A DNA stretch of 64,000 bases from Desulfomonile tiedjei. Lineage in GTDB: Bacteria > Desulfobacterota > Desulfomonilia > Desulfomonilales > Desulfomonilaceae. Below, one piece after another: positions 30,145-40,702 of the stretch; within the stretch, counting starts at the first letter, position 1, and each line of letters starts with the position of its first letter. The DNA lies in NCBI GenBank assembly GCA_016218715.1, contig JACRDG010000115.1, positions 1 through 64,000 of the forward strand, read 5' to 3'. The translations under genes and the position numbers were made by a program. The notes beneath the pieces were generated by a model. That model did not search any database. It was not told the origin of the DNA and worked only from the letters and a program-made list of their open reading frames with translations.

Positions 30145-31188
30145 TCAGTGAGAAATCTCGAATTCCACCGCCCTACCCGGCTTGCCTGCAACAGCGCCGT
30201 GCGCGGCCACCGACAGGCGCGACGCCGGGATTCGGAAGGCTGTCATGAGCTGCTGGGCTACTGCCTCGGCTCTTCTCTTTGACATTTTCAGGTTTTGCTT
30301 GAGGGTCCCCTTGTCATCCGAGTACCCGTGCAGAACCACTCGAGCCGCGGGAATTGATGTCAGCAACTCACCCGCAGCCTGCAAATTCGCCGTGTTCGCC
30401 GCATCGGCCTGTGGGTCGCCTGACCTCACGGAAACACTGTTTCGATCGAAAACAATGGGACCAAGGCTCGTGGCCCGAGGCTGATCGCGCCCGGGAATGG
30501 GGACCGATGCCGGACAGGGACGGACCAGGTGCTGCTTCATCCAGGCGTGCCACACGGCCGGGCTGTTCATCTGATCGAGCGACGTATACGTTCCTCGACC
30601 TTTCGCTGCTATCCCCTTGAGGAAAAAGGTGCCGTCTTGGCTGGTGCCGACCTGAAAGGTGTGGATCTCCAGGTCGGGATTGTTGGCGCACAACTGTTCC
30701 GCGATCTTGATCGGGTCTGCATTGCAGGTTTCGTTTCCGCTCCCCACCACGAGGATGGCAGTCTTGCCCGTCTCTCCGGCGGCGTCATCTCCTGCAGCTC
30801 TCAGCCCTGCCGCAAGCGAACTCACCCCGTAGGAGACCGACTTGGGAAAACAGTTCTGAAACTTCTCCGGGTCCCAAGGTTGCAGGGACATGATGCTCTC
30901 CGTATTCTGGCATCCCAGTCCCACTTTCAACCCGTAGTGCCGCACGCCTACGTTGAAGAAACCGTCCGCGGTCACCGGCAAGGCCTGCTGAAAGTAGTCC
31001 ATTTGCGTCAGCAGATTTTCGTACCGGTTTTTCTCCTTCATGAAGCCAGAAGCGTCGAAGAGGATGAGAACGTTGGGTACCCTCTTGCAGTCATCGGCCC
31101 GGGCAGTTCCGGCCGACCACAAAAGAGCGATCATCGCCAGACCGGCCACCAACTGCCATCTCGTTCGACCTCGACCGATGGGTCCCAT
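30145..31188 (-). CDS. Exported vWA-like plus OmpA-like C-terminal domain protein
   Basis: VLILFDASGFMKEKNRYENL (degenerate MIDAS region) and VVLHGYSDDKGTLKQNLKMSKRRAEAVAQQLM (OmpA-like). Confidence 0.82.
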   Translation of the reverse strand: MGPIGRGRTRWQLVAGLAMIALLWSAGTARADDCKRVPNVLILFDASGFMKEKNRYENLLTQMDYFQQALPVTADGFFNVGVRHYGLKVGLGCQNTESIMSLQPWDPEKFQNCFPKSVSYGVSSLAAGLRAAGDDAAGETGKTAILVVGSGNETCNADPIKIAEQLCANNPDLEIHTFQVGTSQDGTFFLKGIAAKGRGTYTSLDQMNSPAVWHAWMKQHLVRPCPASVPIPGRDQPRATSLGPIVFDRNSVSVRSGDPQADAANTANLQAAGELLTSIPAARVVLHGYSDDKGTLKQNLKMSKRRAEAVAQQLMTAFRIPASRLSVAAHGAVAGKPGRAVEFEISH

Positions 31189-31435
31189 TCATTTCCTCCA
31201 TTCGCGGTATGTCCCCAATGAAGGGCGCGCTACCCCTTCAATCTCGGAGGAATTAGCAGAGCATAGGAATAATGTCAAGAATTGTACCTGCCTATGGCTC
31301 TCTTGCCATGGCTCCGGAACCCTCCGCACCCGTGTTACCACCTTGGTGTTTCATCGGCCGCGACGCGGTTACGAAGTGGGTCTGCCTGGGCTAAGTCGCA
31401 CTTGACAATCCGCCTCGGGGCACTATCCTGACCCC

Positions 31436-31891
31436 ATGGCCTCACACGACCCCGGACAATCCCGGACGGAGCACCTGCTGATACTCGCTCTGGCGGTTGT
31501 GGCAATCACGGGTTCGTTTGTCATGCAATCGTCCGAACGCGGTGGGCTGGAATTCCCGCTGCCGTGTGCAGGCAAGTGTGTTGCTCTCCCTGAAACGTGC
31601 TTGAGCCGTACGGTTTTCGGAGTTTCGTGTCCCGGCTGCGGCCTCACCAGGAGCTTCGTAGCGCTGTCAGCGGGCAACGGCGCGGAGGCGATGCGACTCA
31701 ACCTCATGGGGCCGATATTGTACGTTCTGTGCTGGCTTCAAATACCCTACCGCGTCGCGGAGTACTTTACCTTGGGTAGGTCCATTCCGCTGTGGAACCG
31801 TGTCAGAGGGGTCCTCTCTTACACGATGTGGGTCGTGCTGGTCGGTCTCGTCGCCACATGGCTAGCCCGGCTCTGTCTTGCGTGGGTCTAA
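31436..31891 (+). CDS. DUF2752-type membrane protein
   Basis: FGVSCPGCGLTRSFVALSAGNGAEAMRLNLMGPILYVLCWLQIPYR. Confidence 0.75.
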   Translation: MASHDPGQSRTEHLLILALAVVAITGSFVMQSSERGGLEFPLPCAGKCVALPETCLSRTVFGVSCPGCGLTRSFVALSAGNGAEAMRLNLMGPILYVLCWLQIPYRVAEYFTLGRSIPLWNRVRGVLSYTMWVVLVGLVATWLARLCLAWV

Positions 31892-31920
31892 GTACAGGGT
31901 TTCGCAAATACGGTGTAGCT

Positions 31921-31967
31921 CATGGGCCAGCTCTTGGCTCTTCAGCGGGGCCGGCATCTTGCCGGTC
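31921..31967. repeat. Copy 1 of about 45-bp dispersed intergenic repeat (copy 2 at 33312-33361)
   Basis: CATGGGCCAGCTCTTGGCTCTTCAGCGGGGCCGGCATCTTGCCGGTC. Confidence 0.65.
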
Positions 31968-32090
31968 CATTAAGAAATGACAGGCGAGACGCCTGTCCCA
32001 CCGAACAGCCAGCGAGGTCACGGCGATAGACGGAAACCGGGACCTACAGGAACGGACGCCTCATTCAAGAAACCGAGTGCCAGGGGAGTC

Positions 32091-33194
32091 ATGATGCTCG
32101 ATACCGCGCTCAATATCCTGTTCACGCTCGTCATTGTTGCTGCCGCGCTGGCCGGCTGCGCCAACTTCTGGCAATGGTTCTACGCCGCACCGACCGGGCA
32201 GGACGAAACTGTGTTCTTCCGAACCGAGGATGGATGGCGACTTGCTTTCCACCACTACAGACCGGCCGGGGAAATCAAGGGGCTTCCCGTCATCCTGTGC
32301 CACGGTTTGAGCGCCAACCGGTACGTCTTCGATCTTCCCGATGCCCCCTCCCTGGCCCGCTTTCTCAGGGGCCGGGGACGGGACGTCTGGGCGGTGGAAC
32401 TGCGTGGTTCGGGAATGAGCGATTGCCCGGGTTTGAGAGCTTCAGACGTCCCCTATTCCTGGCACTTCGAAGATCACCTGCTCCGGGACGTCCCTGCCGC
32501 AATCCGATGTGTCCTGGAACGGACCGGTGCCAGCGCGGTACACTGGGTCGGTCACAGCATGGGCGGCATGCTGATCCTGGCTCATCTGGCTTCGCACCCT
32601 CAGTCGCCGATCGCCTCCGCAGTAGCGGTCGGCTCTCCGATCGACTTCGCGCAGATGGGTTCACCGTTGGTGGTGGGTCTCTTGAAGATCAAGAAGCTCG
32701 TGGCATTCCTGACCATATTTCCCGTGCCGTTCCTCGGGAAAACCTTTGCGCCGCTGGCTTATCAGTTGCCGGGAGTTCTCCTCGGCCTGTTTCACAAGTC
32801 GAACCTGCAACCCGCTGTCGCGCGACGCATCCTGGCCCTCGCTTCGCAGATTGTCAGTCCCAGCACATTGTGGTTGGATTTCGGAAGATTCGTTGAAAAC
32901 AGGCAGTTTGGGCTTTCTTGCGAGCGATCTTACCTGGAAGGACTGGACGCTTCCACGGTGCCCATTCTCGTTACTGCGGGATCGAAAGACCTCATTGCGC
33001 CACCGGCCGCGGTGCTCCCGTCAGACGAGTTCACCGAGAACGGCGAGCGGCGGGCCTGCGTCACCTTTGGCAGAGGATTCGCGTGTGGAGAAGACTACGG
33101 CCATTTGGATCTGCTCGTAGGGACCCGGGTCGAAGCGGAAGTCTATCCCCGAATCCTCGCCTGGATTACTGAACATGAGTCGGCAGCGTCCTGA
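32091..33194 (+). CDS. Alpha/beta hydrolase
   Basis: PVILCHGLSANRYVFD, VHWVGHSMGGMLILAHL; start MMLDTALNILFTLVIV. Confidence 0.85.
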   Translation: MMLDTALNILFTLVIVAAALAGCANFWQWFYAAPTGQDETVFFRTEDGWRLAFHHYRPAGEIKGLPVILCHGLSANRYVFDLPDAPSLARFLRGRGRDVWAVELRGSGMSDCPGLRASDVPYSWHFEDHLLRDVPAAIRCVLERTGASAVHWVGHSMGGMLILAHLASHPQSPIASAVAVGSPIDFAQMGSPLVVGLLKIKKLVAFLTIFPVPFLGKTFAPLAYQLPGVLLGLFHKSNLQPAVARRILALASQIVSPSTLWLDFGRFVENRQFGLSCERSYLEGLDASTVPILVTAGSKDLIAPPAAVLPSDEFTENGERRACVTFGRGFACGEDYGHLDLLVGTRVEAEVYPRILAWITEHESAAS

Positions 33195-33311
33195 CGGGGG
33201 CTCGCGCCGCGGAGCATGAAAGCGAGCTGCATCTCACGGGTCTGTACGTGAGCCGAACCGCACGGGCGAAACCGAGCGTTAACCGCTCCATTGCATAACA
33301 ACGGTGTCACC

Positions 33312-33361
33312 CATGGGATCGCTGTTCCTGGCTGTTCAGTGGGGCCCGCATCTTGCCGGTC
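33312..33361. repeat. Copy 2 of dispersed intergenic repeat
   Basis: CATGGGATCGCTGTTCCTGGCTGTTCAGTGGGGCCCGCATCTTGCCGGTC. Confidence 0.65.
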
Positions 33362-33471
33362 ATTCTTCCGGAGCCAGTCCCCTCCATCGGCAGCGGCCGG
33401 CTGGATGCCGGCCCCGCTACATAGTCCAGGACAGAGATTCCGGATAGGACACCACCTTCTCCAAACGAACG

Positions 33472-33753
33472 CTACGGCACAGGCACCGGAAATCCGAAAG
33501 GCCCGGCCACCGGCTGCCACACCGGCGGCAAATCAGGGAACTGATCCGCAAAGGCCCCGTATATGGGACACGGGAGATAGAAGCATCGCGAAATCTGAGG
33601 AAAAACTTGATCGAAGTTGTACGGTGGAACAGGCTCGGCCGCTGGAGCATTCCACGGCAGATAGGGATTGAGCGTGTGACAAGGAGCAGCCGTCGGCATC
33701 ACGATCGCCGTAAGGACCACCACGGACAGTGCCAACAAGGACCACGTTTTCAT
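33472..33753 (-). CDS. Small secreted proline-rich hypothetical protein
   Basis: MKTWSLLALSVVVLTAIVMPTAAPCHTLNPYLPWNAPAAEPVPPYNF; signal peptide. Confidence 0.55.
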   Translation of the reverse strand: MKTWSLLALSVVVLTAIVMPTAAPCHTLNPYLPWNAPAAEPVPPYNFDQVFPQISRCFYLPCPIYGAFADQFPDLPPVWQPVAGPFGFPVPVP

Positions 33754-34112
33754 GGGGCGATTTCTCCAGAGGGATTTGGATAACGATATCAAATATCATT
33801 TATAATGTCAATATGTTTTGATTTTTCAATTATACTTCCCTTGATAAATTTAGAGAAACAACTTTAGATAATGCGGCGATCCCGGAACTCGGCCGTGCTG
33901 GTCCTCGTCGGCCCATTCGATCGCGCGTGCCCATGGCGTGCATCAAGAAGTCTACCTATAATGGTACAAGGAGCTGTTGCCGCGGATGGGTGGTCGCAGC
34001 CGAGGGAAGCCTGCTCCGTGGAGGCCGCGCGATCAAGTTTTTGCTTGACTTGCGTGTCCAGCAGGCTATATTCTTTGAGTTTACACTTGAACGAGAATTA
34101 CATGATCGTACC

Positions 34113-34658
34113 ATGAAAATTCGATTCGAAGACATACCCGCAGACGGTTTGCAATTGAACTTTTTCGGAGACGAGGACATACTGCCGGTGTCTCTGTGCG
34201 GCCCCGTCGTCCCGGGTGGTCCTCAGATAGGTCGGCGAATTACGGGACGGCTCGATATTGTGCCCGACGGAAAGAAGGTTCTCGTGACCGGCGCACTGAG
34301 CGGCCGTTTGCGCCTGCAATGTGCCCGATGCCTCGCGGATTTTTCCGCTGACACGAATATCGAGGTAGACTTGGTTGTTTCCTCCGGCGACCTTGCAGAC
34401 GAATTCAAGGTCACCGCCGAGGAACTCGACGACAACGCCGTGATCGTCGAGGGGGCTGCGCTGGATACGGATGAAATCATCGCGCAGGAGTTCTTGCTCG
34501 CAGCTCCGATGAAGCCGTTATGCGACGAGAATTGCCCTGGCCTTTGCCCGCGGTGCGGCCAGTTGAAAGGCTCCCCCGCATGCACGTGTGGGGCCGAGGA
34601 AGCAACAGACCCCAGGTGGGCGGTTCTGGCTCGCCTGAAGGATGAAGTGGCGCCATGA
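34113..34658 (+). CDS. DUF177/YceD family protein upstream of rpmF
   Basis: MKIRFEDIPADGLQLNFFGDED...LQCARCLADFSADTNIEVDL...CDENCPGLCPRCGQ. Confidence 0.9.
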   Translation: MKIRFEDIPADGLQLNFFGDEDILPVSLCGPVVPGGPQIGRRITGRLDIVPDGKKVLVTGALSGRLRLQCARCLADFSADTNIEVDLVVSSGDLADEFKVTAEELDDNAVIVEGAALDTDEIIAQEFLLAAPMKPLCDENCPGLCPRCGQLKGSPACTCGAEEATDPRWAVLARLKDEVAP

Positions 34659-34885
34659 CCCTTACGGTCGGGGCGATGCCGGTTGTTTTCTCGTGGGAAC
34701 CGGGCCGCAGGTTCACGTCCCACGGCGCTTGCGATTGTGCCGGAGCAGGAGTGACTTGCGTTCTCGTTGGTCGGCCTCGCGCAGCGCATGCGTCGCGCAG
34801 GCTCGGCTCCGCACGCGTAGGAGAGAGAATTTTCCGTTCGTTCAGAACGTGAGACTCATAGAGATCTATGGAAAAAGGATGAGAA

Positions 34886-35065
34886 ATGCCGGTACCAAAG
34901 AAGCGCGTTTCCCGAACCAGAAGAGACAAACGACGAACTCACAAGAAGCTCACCCCGATTGCGGTGGTAGAGTGTCCCCAGTGCCAAGAGCCCATAATGC
35001 CTCACCGGATCTGCTCCAGTTGTGGATTCTACAAAGGCAGACAAGTTGTCGAAGGGGCAGAGTGA
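34886..35065 (+). CDS. rpmF: 50S ribosomal protein L32 (59 aa, absent from supplied ORF track)
   Basis: MPVPKKRVSRTRRDKRRTHKKLTPIAVVECPQCQEPIMPHRICSSCGFYKGRQVVEGAE. Confidence 0.96.
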   Translation: MPVPKKRVSRTRRDKRRTHKKLTPIAVVECPQCQEPIMPHRICSSCGFYKGRQVVEGAE

Positions 35066-35076
35066 ACCCGTAGAGC

Positions 35077-36042
35077 ATGTCAGTCACTGCACTTGCGGCC
35101 AAATACGACACGGTGGCTCTCATGTTTCCCGGCCAGGGGTCGCAGTTCTCGGGCATGGGAATGGATATCGCACGGGAGTCTGCTTCCGCGCGCACGCTCA
35201 TCGAGCGAGCGGACCGGGTACTCGGATATCCCCTGAGCCGCGTAATGGCTGGCGAGCACGGAGACGAGCTCAATCGGACGGTTCACACGCAGCCGGCCGT
35301 TTTTGTGCACTCCATGGCCCTGCTCGAGCTACTCCGGGAACGCTGCCGGTTCTCCACGGTTGTGGCGGCAGGCCACTCACTGGGGGAGTACTCAGCGCTC
35401 TGTGCTGGAGGGGCTCTCGATTTCGAGGAGGCCCTTGACGTCGTACGGACGAGGGCTCAGGCCATGGACGAGGCCCAACCGGCTGGAACGTGTGGCATGG
35501 CAGCCCTGATCGGAATCTCCAAGGAAGACACCTGCAGAATCGTGGACGACTGCCGAGAAGACCAAATATTGGAGGCCGCGAACTTCAACGCGCCCGATCA
35601 AGTGGTTGTTTCCGGACACCTCGAGGCCGTGCAACGCGTGATGGAGGCTGTGAAGGGTCAGAAGAGGACTCGTGCGGTGATGCTGCCGGTTTCGTCCGCG
35701 TTTCACACGAGTCTCATGGCGTCCGCGCGAGATACCCTTTCCGATCGATTGGAGAGCGCAACACTGCGGACCACGGCGTTCCCGGTGTTGTCCAACGTGA
35801 CGGCTCAGGCGTACCCCTCGTCGGTTCCCGAAGCGAAGCGCCTGTTGATGGATCAGGTGGTCCGGCCGGTTCTGTGGGAAGACTGTGTCAAGACCATGAT
35901 TCAGAGCGGCGCGGAGGTGTTCCTCGAGATCGGGCCTGGAAAAGTGCTTACCGGCCTGCTCAGGCGCATCGACCGCACGGTGCACACCATAAGCATTTCC
36001 GACCTGGAGTCCATGAGCTCCCTGGACGGGACAAACTCATGA
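35077..36042 (+). CDS. fabD: Malonyl-CoA:ACP transacylase
   Basis: ALMFPGQGSQFSGMG, AAGHSLGEYSALCAGG. Confidence 0.95.
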   Translation: MSVTALAAKYDTVALMFPGQGSQFSGMGMDIARESASARTLIERADRVLGYPLSRVMAGEHGDELNRTVHTQPAVFVHSMALLELLRERCRFSTVVAAGHSLGEYSALCAGGALDFEEALDVVRTRAQAMDEAQPAGTCGMAALIGISKEDTCRIVDDCREDQILEAANFNAPDQVVVSGHLEAVQRVMEAVKGQKRTRAVMLPVSSAFHTSLMASARDTLSDRLESATLRTTAFPVLSNVTAQAYPSSVPEAKRLLMDQVVRPVLWEDCVKTMIQSGAEVFLEIGPGKVLTGLLRRIDRTVHTISISDLESMSSLDGTNS

Positions 36043-36806
36043 AAGAGGACCTCTCGTCGCTGATCTCTCTCGAGGGGGAGACGGCTCTGGTCACCGGCGG
36101 CGCGGGGGGAATTGGCCGAGCGATCTGCCTGACTCTAGCCCAAGCGGGCGCTTTCGTGATAGTGAATTACCGAAGGGACGAAGAGGGAGCCCAGGCCACG
36201 GTCGCAGCGATCCGTGACGCGGGAGCCACAGGACGGCTCGTGCGCTTCGACGTCTCCGACGCGACCGCGGTGGAAGGCGGGGTGGCCGAGATTGCCGCGG
36301 AACGGAAAAGAATAGACATCCTCGTGAACAACGCAGGAATCGCCCGGGACGGACTGGTCGGCAGGATGAAGGACGCGGACTGGAACGAGGTGCTCACGAC
36401 CAATTTGACCGGCGCATTCCATCTGAGCCGGACCTTGAGCAAGCACATGGTCCGAAATCGAAAGGGCCGCATCGTCAATGTGGCATCGACCGCGGGAGAA
36501 TCCGGCAATGCCGGCCAAGCCAATTACTCTGCGGCCAAGGCCGGGCTCATCGGGTTGACCAAAGCGCTCGCGCGCGAGTTGGCCCCGCGCAATATTCTCG
36601 TGAATGCGGTCTCTCCCGGGCTCATTGCCCGTGGGATGAGCGAAAAACTCGCGGAGGATCAGTTAGAGGCCATACGCGGGCACATTCCGCTTCGCAGGAT
36701 CGGAACCCCCGAGGAAGTGGCTGCCGCGGTACTCTTCTTGTGTTCCCGGATGTCGGAATACGTTACAGGCCAGGTAATCCGGGTCAACGGCGGCCTGTAC
36801 ATGTGA
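36039..36806 (+). CDS. fabG: 3-oxoacyl-ACP reductase
   Basis: ALVTGGAGGIGRAICL, NNAGIARDGLVGRM, YSAAKAGLIGLTKALARELA; ATG at 36039 overlaps fabD stop. Confidence 0.94.
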   Translation: MKEDLSSLISLEGETALVTGGAGGIGRAICLTLAQAGAFVIVNYRRDEEGAQATVAAIRDAGATGRLVRFDVSDATAVEGGVAEIAAERKRIDILVNNAGIARDGLVGRMKDADWNEVLTTNLTGAFHLSRTLSKHMVRNRKGRIVNVASTAGESGNAGQANYSAAKAGLIGLTKALARELAPRNILVNAVSPGLIARGMSEKLAEDQLEAIRGHIPLRRIGTPEEVAAAVLFLCSRMSEYVTGQVIRVNGGLYM

Positions 36807-36914
36807 CAGGCACGTCGCGTGTCCGGCCGTCACGACAGCCGGCAACCTCGCGGTCGCGTGAGTGAGAAGCATTGAAGAGGGCTTTTGTTGTACTAACCAG
36901 GGAGGATAGCCAAG

Positions 36915-37160
36915 ATGGACGATCTGGAAAAGAGAGTCGTGGATCTCGTCGCAGAAGTGCTCGTGGACGTCAAGAAAGAGAATATCCAGTTGAATTCGAA
37001 GATCATGGAAGACCTGGGAGCGGAATCCCTGGACATCTATGACATGATCGCGCTCCTGGAAGACGAGTTTAGCCTGGAAATCACTGATGAACAGGTCGAA
37101 AAGATCCAGACGGTTCAGGATGTGGCCGACTTCATCAGGGAGCACCGGAAGGCTTCGTAG
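36915..37160 (+). CDS. acpP: Acyl carrier protein
   Basis: KIMEDLGAESLDIYDMIALLEDEFSLEITDEQVEKIQTVQDVADFI. Confidence 0.92.
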   Translation: MDDLEKRVVDLVAEVLVDVKKENIQLNSKIMEDLGAESLDIYDMIALLEDEFSLEITDEQVEKIQTVQDVADFIREHRKAS

Positions 37161-37196
37161 ATTTCTCGGCCGGAAACCAGCCCAGCGGAGGAGACC

Positions 37197-38438
37197 GTGC
37201 AACACAAGGTCGTTATTACCGGCATGGGGATGGTCACTTGCCTGGCCACCGGCGTGGCCGCCAACTGGGAGGCCGTTACTGCCGGGCGCTCAGGAATTGG
37301 TCCCATAACCCTCTTTGACGCATCGAGATTCGCGACGCGCATAGCCGGAGAGGTCAAAGCGGACTTCGATCCTGTGGGCCACGTTTCGCAGAAAGAACTG
37401 CGCCGCATGGATCGATTCCAGCAGTTCGCGCTGGTGGCTGCAGGCGAAGCCATGCAGGAATCGGGTTTGACCTGGCCGCCGGAACATCCTTATCGCTGGG
37501 GCGTAGTACTCGGGTCCGGAATGGGCGGGCTGGAAACCATCGAAAATGCGGTAGCAAGCTGCATCTCCAAGGGGCCCAGGTCAATCCATCCGCTGGTGAT
37601 TCCCAAGGCTGTGATCAATTTGGGCGCGGCCATGCTCTCGATCAAGTACGGGTTCAAGGGACCCAACATGGGCATAGTCAACGCGTGCACGTCGGGAACC
37701 TCGGCGATTGGAGAAGCATTCAGGTTTGTCCGCGAAGGGCGTGCGGACGTCGTGTTGACCGGCGGTTCTGAAGCAGTGGTCACCAAGCTGTCCGTGTCCG
37801 CTTTCAACGCGCTCAGGGCGCTCTCCACCCGAAACGACGAGCCCGAGAAGGCATCCCGCCCCTTTGACCGTGACCGGGACGGCTTTGTTATTTCTGAAGG
37901 CGCGGGTATACTTGTGCTGGAATCCGAGGAGCACGCGATCCAAAGGGGAGCGGAGATCCATGGCGTAATCGCAGGATACGGCGCGACAGACGACGCGTAT
38001 CACTTCGTGATGCCCGATCCGGACGGTGAGGGCGCGTATTGGGCCATGCGGTACGCTCTCGAGGATGCAGCCGTAGATCCTTCACTGATCGAGTACATCA
38101 ATGCCCACGGCACGTCCACCGATCTGAACGACAAGATGGAGACCTTAGCCATCAAGAAACTCTTCAATAGGGCCGCACAAAAGGTCTCGATCAGCTCCAC
38201 TAAGTCGATGACCGGACACATGATCGGAGCCGCCGGAGCGGTGGAGGCGATTTTCTCGGTCATGGCCCTGAAGACCGGTGTCATTCCGCCCACGATCAAC
38301 CTGGACAATCCGGACCCGGAATGCGATCTGGATTACACCCCTAACAAAGCCGCATCGAGAGAGGTACGATGGGCACTCTCGAACAGCTTTGCTTTCGGGG
38401 GACAGAATGCGAGTCTCGTGCTCCAGCGGCACGGATAA
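37197..38438 (+). CDS. fabF: 3-oxoacyl-ACP synthase II
   Basis: KVVITGMGMVTCLA, NACTSGTSAIGEAF, INAHGTSTDLND, KSMTGHMIGAAGAVEAIF, SNSFAFGGQNASLVL. Confidence 0.95.
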   Translation: MQHKVVITGMGMVTCLATGVAANWEAVTAGRSGIGPITLFDASRFATRIAGEVKADFDPVGHVSQKELRRMDRFQQFALVAAGEAMQESGLTWPPEHPYRWGVVLGSGMGGLETIENAVASCISKGPRSIHPLVIPKAVINLGAAMLSIKYGFKGPNMGIVNACTSGTSAIGEAFRFVREGRADVVLTGGSEAVVTKLSVSAFNALRALSTRNDEPEKASRPFDRDRDGFVISEGAGILVLESEEHAIQRGAEIHGVIAGYGATDDAYHFVMPDPDGEGAYWAMRYALEDAAVDPSLIEYINAHGTSTDLNDKMETLAIKKLFNRAAQKVSISSTKSMTGHMIGAAGAVEAIFSVMALKTGVIPPTINLDNPDPECDLDYTPNKAASREVRWALSNSFAFGGQNASLVLQRHG

Positions 38439-38671
38439 TTGCCGACTGCTGGGGACTTCGCATCGCCCGAGACAAACCGTGGCCGGCCGCGATCCTGGAA
38501 TTCGAGAGCCGAAAATGAGGATTCGGCCGAATGGTTCTCCTGCTCGACACGTGCTCTCGGTTCAACAAACCCCAGAGGCGAGGCGAACCCCAACCGATCA
38601 CAGGTGACCCGTTCATCTTTGCGTTGAAGATGTAACCTAATCTGACTTGCTCACTGGAACGAAAGAAGACG

Positions 38672-39931
38672 ATGACCCCCCTTGAACGTAACGATCCAGA
38701 AATCTTCCAAATTATCATGCGAGAGAAAGAGCGACAGCAGCATCGCCTCGAATTGATCGCCTCGGAGAATTTTACCTCCCGTGCCGTAGTGGAGGCCCAG
38801 GGTAGTATCCTGACCAACAAGTATGCGGAAGGCTATCCGGGAAAGCGCTATTACGGGGGCTGCGTCAACGTCGACGTGGTGGAGGAGCTCGCCCGCAAAC
38901 GGGCCCGCGAGCTGTTCCATGCGGAACACGTGAATGTCCAACCGCACTCGGGAACTCAGGCCAACATGGCGGTCTATTTCTCCGTCATGATTCCCGGGCA
39001 AACTTATCTGGGTATGGATCTTGCCCACGGCGGCCACTTGTCCATGGGGCATCCGAAAAACTTTTCCGGAAAGATCTACCGAGTCGTCCCGTATTCCGTG
39101 CGACCCGATAACCACCGGATCGATTACGACATGGTTCGAGACCTCGCGCGGCAGCATCGCCCGCGAATGATCATTGCCGGGGCAAGCGCGTATCCGAGGA
39201 TAATTGACTTCAAGGCCTTCGCGGAGATTGCCCGCGAAGTGGAAGCAGTTCTCATGACGGACATCGCGCACATTGCAGGGCTGGTAGTTGCGGGGCTTCA
39301 CCCCTCACCCGTGCCGGACGCGGATTTTGTCACGACCACGACCCACAAGACCCTTCGCGGCCCGCGGGGCGGCATGGTGATGTGCAAGAAGGAATGGGCA
39401 GCCACCCTGGACTCATGTATCTTCCCCGGAATACAGGGCGGCCCTCTCATGCACGTCATCGCTGCGAAGGCAGTCGCTCTGGCCGAAGCGGCCACCGAGG
39501 AGTTCCGGGATTACCAGCGCAGGACCGTGGCCAACGCCCAAGCGCTCGCTGACGCGCTCATGGAACACTCCTTTACGTTGATATCCGGCGGCACAGACAA
39601 TCACCTGGTGCTCGTTGACCTCTCAGACAAGGGCATAAACGGAGCGGAAGCCCAGAACCTGCTCGAAGAGGCCGGGATAACGGTGAACAAGAACTCGATC
39701 CCCTTCGATCCGCTTCCGCCGGCCAAGGCGTCAGGAATACGCATCGGAACCCCCGCGGTGACCACGCGGTTCATGGGACCGGATCAGATGCGGCTTATTG
39801 CAGCCTTCATCGCAAGAGTCTTGACAAACCGCGGAAATGACCAGATTATCGCCGAAGTCAAGGGTCAGGTCCGGGAGTTGTGCGACCAGTTTCCCTTGTA
39901 TCTCGATTCCGGCGACGGTGATAACCGATGA
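38672..39931 (+). CDS. glyA: Serine hydroxymethyltransferase
   Basis: [53 protein letters not shown]. Confidence 0.97.
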   Translation: MTPLERNDPEIFQIIMREKERQQHRLELIASENFTSRAVVEAQGSILTNKYAEGYPGKRYYGGCVNVDVVEELARKRARELFHAEHVNVQPHSGTQANMAVYFSVMIPGQTYLGMDLAHGGHLSMGHPKNFSGKIYRVVPYSVRPDNHRIDYDMVRDLARQHRPRMIIAGASAYPRIIDFKAFAEIAREVEAVLMTDIAHIAGLVVAGLHPSPVPDADFVTTTTHKTLRGPRGGMVMCKKEWAATLDSCIFPGIQGGPLMHVIAAKAVALAEAATEEFRDYQRRTVANAQALADALMEHSFTLISGGTDNHLVLVDLSDKGINGAEAQNLLEEAGITVNKNSIPFDPLPPAKASGIRIGTPAVTTRFMGPDQMRLIAAFIARVLTNRGNDQIIAEVKGQVRELCDQFPLYLDSGDGDNR

Positions 39932-40398
39932 TAGACTTCACGCGGTTGACCGCCTTGTGGTGTCCCGAAAGGCGGTTTGACTTAGATTTTCCCCTTCCCA
40001 TGTGGTTCGCCGGTCTGTGGTTCTATCTGAAGGGCTTCCTCTACCTGTGCTACGTGTGGATGGCCGGCATGGACCCGGCGCCTTACCCCACCGCGGTCAT
40101 TGTCGAGACGGTCTACTTCGGAGTGACGATCGTTCCGTCGTTGTTGCTCGGCCTGGCCATGTGGAACGACAAGAAGCGGTTTGTCGTTCCCGCGCTCGTC
40201 TTTCTCGGCATCGACACGCCGGTCCTGTTCTTCCACGTGCTTCGGCTGGCCGAAGCAGGCTTTCTCGCGTCAGACCTGACCCGGGTAATGGAAATCGGCG
40301 CGCTGATCCTCAATGCCATCGCGTTCGGCTGGCTGATCGGGTACCTCACGGCCTACAAAGCCAAAGCTGTCCGAAACATGAAAACCAACCCCAAATAG
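39928..40398 (+). CDS. Hypothetical membrane protein
   Basis: 156 aa with several hydrophobic helices; overlaps glyA stop (ATGA). Confidence 0.7.
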   Translation: MIDFTRLTALWCPERRFDLDFPLPMWFAGLWFYLKGFLYLCYVWMAGMDPAPYPTAVIVETVYFGVTIVPSLLLGLAMWNDKKRFVVPALVFLGIDTPVLFFHVLRLAEAGFLASDLTRVMEIGALILNAIAFGWLIGYLTAYKAKAVRNMKTNPK

Positions 40399-40667
40399 TC
40401 CCCCGGAACGGCAAGACATAGCAGTTCTCGAAAGTAATCACGGACTGCCTTCCGGGTGCCGCTGGCTTGTCCAGCAGTGCGATCCCAATCCCAGAGAACT
40501 ATTGAGAATAACTATAGAACTGCCCTAAAGCCATTTTTCCCTAGGAAGGCGTTGCCCGGTTTAGGCATTTCCGGCCGAAGGCCTGCCCTCTCCCAGAGGG
40601 AGAAAGTCAATACTGGGGCCTGCATTCGTCCCGCTGGAGGCAACAGCGGATTTTTTCAGAATGCCTA

Positions 40668-40696
40668 TTGACAAACGCAATGTATTTTGGTATATT
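40668..40696 (+). promoter_or_regulatory. Predicted sigma70 promoter
   Basis: TTGACA (40668-40673), 17-nt spacer, TATATT (40691-40696), in an AT-rich stretch. Confidence 0.72.
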
Positions 40697-40702
40697 ATAC
40701 TC

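Noticed and set aside
33291-33671. 126-aa ORF
   Set aside because: Spans the dispersed repeat and runs antisense to the small secreted protein gene; likely translation of repeat DNA.
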